A program made the position numbers and the translations under genes. A DNA stretch of 11,205 bases, from assembly GCA_013365365.1 (NCBI GenBank), contig JABVXU010001052.1, forward strand, positions 1 to 11,205, given 5' to 3'. Below the pieces are notes generated by a model. It was given only the letters and a program-made list of their open reading frames with translations. It was not told the origin of the DNA and did no database searches. Positions 7,804 to 11,205 of the stretch are shown here, in pieces. Positions within the stretch are counted from its first letter, which is position 1, and every line of letters starts with the position of its first letter. This DNA is from Cruorifilaria tuberocauda. Lineage: Eukaryota > Nematoda > Chromadorea > Rhabditida > Onchocercidae.

Positions 7804-7809
7804 GTATGT
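7803..7809 (+). other. 5' splice donor ending the channel exon
   Basis: After the codon for Pro102 the sequence reads T|GTATGT, a near-ideal metazoan donor. Cutting before GTATGT leaves one base (T) of a split codon, a phase-1 intron. Without splicing the frame reaches TAA at 7809-7811 after only two more codons, while the family needs about 400 more residues. A second GT at 7808 is a weaker alternative. Confidence 0.6.
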
Positions 7810-7811
7810 AA

Positions 7812-8367
7812 TAGATCATTTTTAATACTTTTATTACATTTTTTTTTTCTTTACTTCTTTAAAATTTTGAACTTTTTTAAAATTTAATTTAAAAGTTTAA
7901 AAGAAGAGTTTTTTTTTAATTTATAAAAAATTTCCTTAAATTAACTAAAAATTAAAATTTATTCAAAAAAAAAATATTTTATTAAGAAGAAAAAAAAAAC
8001 AAAATGAAAAGATTTTTTTTTTTAGAAAATTGCTTTCTAACTAATTCTTCTCAAAAGTTGAAAAGTTGAAAAGCATTTTAGCTAAATTGCTTTTTAATGG
8101 CATTTTTCAACTTCTAAACTTGCAGTAATTAGCTGTCAAAACTATTCTATACAAACATGATAATAATGAATGATAATGATAAGCAGGAGGAAAAAGTGCA
8201 TGTGATTGATGACGACATCTTAATATTTATGTGGATTGTTTTTTTTTTAATTTTAAAATTATTTTAAATAAGTTCAAAGGTTATTGTTAATCTATTTACT
8301 TTAAAACATGATTGAAATTTTTTTTTTCTTTCAAGAGAAAATAGTTATTAGCTAAGTTAATTGATGA
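7812..8367. other. Gene-free intronic-type stretch
   Basis: Long A and T runs dominate (about 7840-8040). At 8158-8182 three TGATAA motifs (8158, 8171, 8177) lie in 25 bases, the last extended to TGATAAG. No exon-like frame is seen. Confidence 0.45.
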
Positions 8368-8464
8368 AGTTTCAATGAATCACTCCAATATTAATGCTAT
8401 AAGTCATACTTGATGATTCAATCATATTAGATTGTTTAACCTCAAAAATTGATGACCTTTTACT

Positions 8465-8504
<40 letters not shown>

Positions 8505-8735
8505 GATTATACTATGCTCTTTCTCTAAATCTTTCATAAAACAATAAAATTAGTACAGTAAGCTTAAATGAATTACTCTAACATTACGGTTATAAATCAT
8601 ACTACGAAACTCAACCATATTAAACTGTTTAACCTGAAAAACCGATAACCTTTGACTGAGAGAGAGAGAGAGAGAGAGATACTATGCTAATTAATAGCTT
8701 GAAAATCATTCATAAAACAATAAAATTAGTACAAT
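8368..8735. repeat. Duplicated block containing (GA)n microsatellites
   Basis: Copy 1 is 8368-8559 and copy 2 is 8560-8735. Each contains, in order, AATGAAT.ACTC-type sequence, ATCATACT, CATATTA, TGTTTAACCT, GATAACC or GATGACC, a (GA)n tract, ACTATGCT and the identical segment ending AAACAATAAAATTAGTACA. The GA tracts are 8467-8498 (16 units, then an interrupted tail to 8506) and 8658-8679 (11 units). Flank divergence shows the duplication is old while the GA length has kept changing. Confidence 0.85.
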
Positions 8736-9040
8736 TGATCAGAAATCTGTATGTCGCTTTTCTAAATGAATTTTTCTCAATAGACTAAATTGAATTTGAA
8801 AATATTTGAAACATTTGTTCAAACTTTCTTTCTTAATTTTCAAAAAAAAAAAACTTTTATCAAAAAATTTGGGAATAAAATTCGAGTATGATTTATAACC
8901 TTAATAACCTTTATAGCCTTAATGTTACATTTAATATTATTATCAATAACTGTGAAAGTTTGTTTACGACAATAAATATTACTAAATATCAGGAAATGAA
9001 AATTTGAAATTGATAAAAGTGAATTATCATTAATTGATTT
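8736..9040. other. Gene-free AT-rich stretch
   Basis: No gene is seen. It contains ATAACCTT(A/T)ATA.CCTTAAT-type short repeats near 8896-8924 and several TTATCA or TGATAA motifs (about 8858, 8940, 9012, 9025). Confidence 0.45.
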
Positions 9041-9700
9041 ATGTTTCGCATTTAATTCTCAAATAATCTCTCTTCGTTAAAGTTTTTTTGTTTTAACATC
9101 TCAATGTGAATTAATATGAAATTAATATAAATTATATTTAATTCCTGAATAATCTCGTTTATTCAACTTTTTTCTTTAATTTTTTATTGTGGATTGTACT
9201 TAGTTCTCAAATTTCTTATTACAAATTATACTTAATTCCCAAAATTCTTATTATGAATTATACTTAATTCCCAAATTTCTTACTATGAATTTTACTTAAT
9301 TCCTAAATTTCTTACTATGAATTTTACTTAATTCCCAAAATTCTTATTATAAGTTATACTTAATTCCCAAATTTCTTATTATGAATTATTCTTGATTTTC
9401 AAATAATCTCTTTCGCACAATCTTTTTTTGCCTTTTGTAAAATTATTTTTGTTTTTTGTGATTTCCTAAAAAGACAAAAAAGTGTAAAGTATGAAAGAGA
9501 TTATATGAAAATTAAGTATTTATATTATGAAATTACGAACTTAAAGAATTTAATTTCCAAATAATTTCTACTCATATGAATTACTATGAGCAATTAACGA
9601 ACTTAATTTCCAAAATGAATTATTATAAATTTAAAAAACTTAATTTTCGAAATAACTTCTATTTTAAACTTAATAAGCTTAATTCCCGAGTAATTTCTTC
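9041..9700 (+). repeat. Degenerate flanks of the 32-bp array (larger parent repeat)
   Basis: The words ATTCTCAAATAATCTC (near 9053), ATTCCTGAATAATCTC (near 9142), ATTTTCAAATAATCTC (near 9393), ATTTCCAAATAATTTC (near 9550) and ATTCCCGAGTAATTTC (near 9670) mark diverged copies of one module, three of them followed by T-rich tails. The 32-bp array appears to be a local expansion of the TTAATTC(C/T)CAAAT part. Confidence 0.6.
9185..9408 (+). repeat. Seven-unit 32-bp tandem array
   Basis: Units start at 9185, 9217, 9249, 9281, 9313, 9345 and 9377, each exactly 32 bases. The consensus is TA(T/C)TATGAATTATACTTAAT followed by TCCCAAATTTCT. There are no length variants; differences are substitutions only. 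Outer units are the most diverged, inner ones nearly identical, as expected from unequal exchange. All frames contain TAA or TGA. Confidence 0.9.
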
Positions 9701-10360
9701 TATCCATACCGTACAAAGTAATTCTATCCATACCCATATTCATGCAAATTATTAATTTATTCATGCATTATGTAAAATTTTTACACATTTCACAAAGCTA
9801 GATTTTTAAATAAAAATTACATCTATTACTTACAGTAAAAGTTAAAATAAAATAAAAGTAAAAATAAAAAAAAATTACACTTTTTCTTTCTTTTGTTTCC
9901 ATTTGAGAATTCAGAATAAAATAACTTTAGAATTTTTTTTTTTCTTAAAAATTCCAAAAAAATCATCTTAATAAAGATATATAAGGAAGAGAAGAAAAAT
10001 GAAAACTTCAAATCCCATTTGCTATCTATCAAAGTTAACTTTCAAAATCAATTGATGATGAAAAATAGCTAAAAAGAAAAAAGAAAAACAAAGGAGAAGG
10101 AAAGAATAGAAAGAAAAGAAATGCCCCAAGGGATTATTTCTTCTTGACATTTTACAAATAAGTTTTAGGAAAAGTTTTTTTTTTCTTTTCTTCCAATTTT
10201 TCTTTTTTTCTTTTTTTTTTTTTTTGATTTAAATAAGCAAATGTTAAGAGTGAAGAATTTTATCATTGAAATGAAATGCAAAGTATTCGAAATGAGTGCA
10301 TTTAGCTAAATTACTTTCAAAAAAAAAAATTAAGAGAAAAAAAAAAGATTGAAATTCTGC
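9701..10360. other. Gene-free stretch with opposed purine and pyrimidine tracts
   Basis: An A/G-rich tract (about 10068-10122) and a C/T-rich tract (about 10177-10225) lie about 55 bases apart in inverted orientation and could pair as an imperfect stem. A 68-codon minus-strand frame at 9826-10032 is composed almost wholly of K, F, L, I and N from homopolymer runs and is not credible as a gene. Confidence 0.5.
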
Positions 10361-10620
10361 AACTGAGATGCGTATTGTGTGAATGAAGCACGGGGAGAGG
10401 AGGATTTTCCGGGAGAAATTCACTGAGATATATGTATTTTGTGAGAATCATCCGGGATGAGAATCAGGAGTGAGCATGGATGAGAAACATCCGGGAGAAA
10501 TTTACTGAGTGAATGGAACGCCGGATAAGAATCCTGCGGGAAACACTCACTGAGATGTGCATTTTTTTTTTTTTAATGATGAGCGGGTAAGAATCCTTCG
10601 GGAGAAATTTCCGGAAGAAA
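10361..10620 (+). repeat. Purine- and G-rich degenerate repeat island
   Basis: At least four partial copies share CGGGAGAAATT or CGGGAAACA, followed by (C/T)ACTGAG(A)T and GTATTTTGTG- or GTGCATTTTT-like sequence. Anchors are CACTGAGAT (10421), TACTGAG (10503), CACTGAGAT (10548) and CGGGAGAAATT (10410, 10492, 10599). G-rich on the plus strand, it stands out sharply from the AT background. No frame is conserved among copies. Confidence 0.65.
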
Positions 10621-11042
10621 AGTTTGTGTGGTTTTTTATTTTTTAAATTTCACTCGTTTTCAATGAACGAATAAAAAGAAAGTCATGATTTGAAGTTTTT
10701 CAAGAAATTAAAAAAGCTTGAAAACGGCGAAGTATTTCAGGAGAAAAATAAAAGTCATACCGATAAAACTTAGTTAATCATCATTTTTAGCATATGAAAT
10801 TCAATTTAATTCAATATAAATAAATTGATTAGTAAATTATTTATCAATAAACTTTTTATTTTAACAATTTACTTACTTAACTTAACTTTAAGTAGTAGAA
10901 TTTTGAAAGAAAGAAAAATTGCAGTTTATTCTCAATTCATTTTGATCTTACAACGTTTCAAAAATTTTCTGTTAAATTTAAATTAACTGATAAAATTAAA
11001 ATTATCATTTTAGCATATCAATTTTGCAACACTTGTCCGATG
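10621..11042. other. Gene-free AT-rich stretch
   Basis: No gene is recognised. It contains ACTTACTTAACTTAACTT-type short repeats (about 10870-10890) and isolated GATA-type motifs, including ACTGATAA near 10986. Confidence 0.4.
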
Positions 11043-11204
11043 GATAATTTGTGTTAAGGGAATTATTATCAGTGATAATAGTGATCTTAACAATCATTCT
11101 AATACCATGCAGCGGTTTTATCTTTCTACAGCATTTGTAGTATATAGCTTGAATTAGCAATGATAACATAATTTGTACTGTAGGAATTGTTATCAGTGAT
11201 AATA
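11043..11204. repeat. 38-bp direct repeat pair (124-bp offset) carrying a GATA palindrome
   Basis: 11043-11080 and 11167-11204 are the same length and similar throughout (ATAATTTGT, then GGAATT(A/G)TTATCAGTGATAATA). Each contains TTATCAGTGATAA (11066-11078 and 11190-11202), a 6-bp perfect inverted repeat around G, with arms extending to 8 bp in both copies. The second copy ends at the window edge, so a longer array may continue outside. The palindrome places two TGATAA cores back to back, one of them as ACTGATAA. Confidence 0.75.
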
Positions 11205-11205
11205 T

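Larger units (their letters stand above)
7804..11205 (+). other. Probable large first intron of the channel gene (open at the right edge)
   Basis: No open frame in this stretch resembles the next expected part of a Cys-loop receptor, the beta-strand region with a W.D.RL-type motif. I looked for TGG-containing frames on the plus strand and found none with that pattern. The stretch is AT-rich and filled with microsatellites, minisatellites and two-copy duplications, as usual for long nematode introns. If the exon call is right, the first intron exceeds 3.4 kb. If not, this is simply intergenic DNA. Confidence 0.35.

Noticed and set aside
7561..7887. 108-codon plus-strand frame overlapping the channel exon
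   Set aside because: It is an alternate-frame shadow of the exon; it reads through the splice donor into T-rich intron sequence and has no recognisable domain.
9826..10032. 68-codon minus-strand open frame
   Set aside because: Composition is nearly all K, F, L, N and I from A and T runs; no motif or homology visible.
11066..11202. Tet-operator-like sequence
   Set aside because: TTATCAGTGATAA shares the CTATCAGTGATAG core shape by symmetry, but the context is eukaryotic with no bacterial promoter or repressor gene; a GATA palindrome is simpler.
1..11205. Spliced-leader RNA, 5S rRNA, CRISPR array or autonomous transposon
   Set aside because: No SL1-like sequence, no conserved rRNA segments, no regular palindromic repeats with unique spacers, and no transposase or reverse-transcriptase motifs on either strand.

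Overview
The window is very AT-rich (about three quarters A+T by eye) and gene-poor. It is packed with homopolymer runs, microsatellites and diverged local duplications. It has no bacterial operon structure, Shine-Dalgarno sites or close-packed genes. The one convincing coding segment looks like the first exon of a Cys-loop ligand-gated ion channel with a strong GTATGT splice donor. A second, decayed segment resembles the N-terminus of a bacterial DnaQ exonuclease of the Rickettsiales type. Together these suggest a metazoan nuclear genome, most plausibly a clade III (filarial-type) nematode, where old Wolbachia fragments in nuclear DNA are common. The organism assignment is inference; no species-diagnostic repeat was recognised.

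Layout. 1-1340: AT-rich DNA with an exact 18-bp tandem repeat (455-490), an exact 23-bp repeat pair and a 217-bp-offset duplication rich in TTATCA. 1473-1700: the broken, tandemly duplicated DnaQ-like relic. 1700-5420: no gene recognised; GATA-type motif clusters and two more two-copy duplications (about 171 and 197 bp offsets). 5424-6300: a four-block higher-order minisatellite built on 27-, 28- and 21-bp units, many carrying GGTACC or TACC(A/G)GAA. 6416-7118: three copies of a roughly 200-240-bp element, each with a 24-nt segment bounded by AG and GT. 7497-7803: the channel exon. 7804-11205: probably its first intron, with a duplicated (GA)n block, a seven-unit 32-bp array, a purine/G-rich repeat island and, at the right edge, a 38-bp pair holding the palindrome TTATCAGTGATAA.

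How it fits together. If the channel model is right, most of the left part is upstream or intergenic DNA and the right 3.4 kb is intron; the rest of the channel lies beyond the right edge. The dominant process visible is repeated local duplication followed by divergence, with 90-260-bp offsets. It has multiplied GATA-like sites, splice-like cassettes and even the decayed bacterial fragment. No complete gene, tRNA, rRNA, spliced-leader RNA, autonomous transposon or CRISPR array was found.
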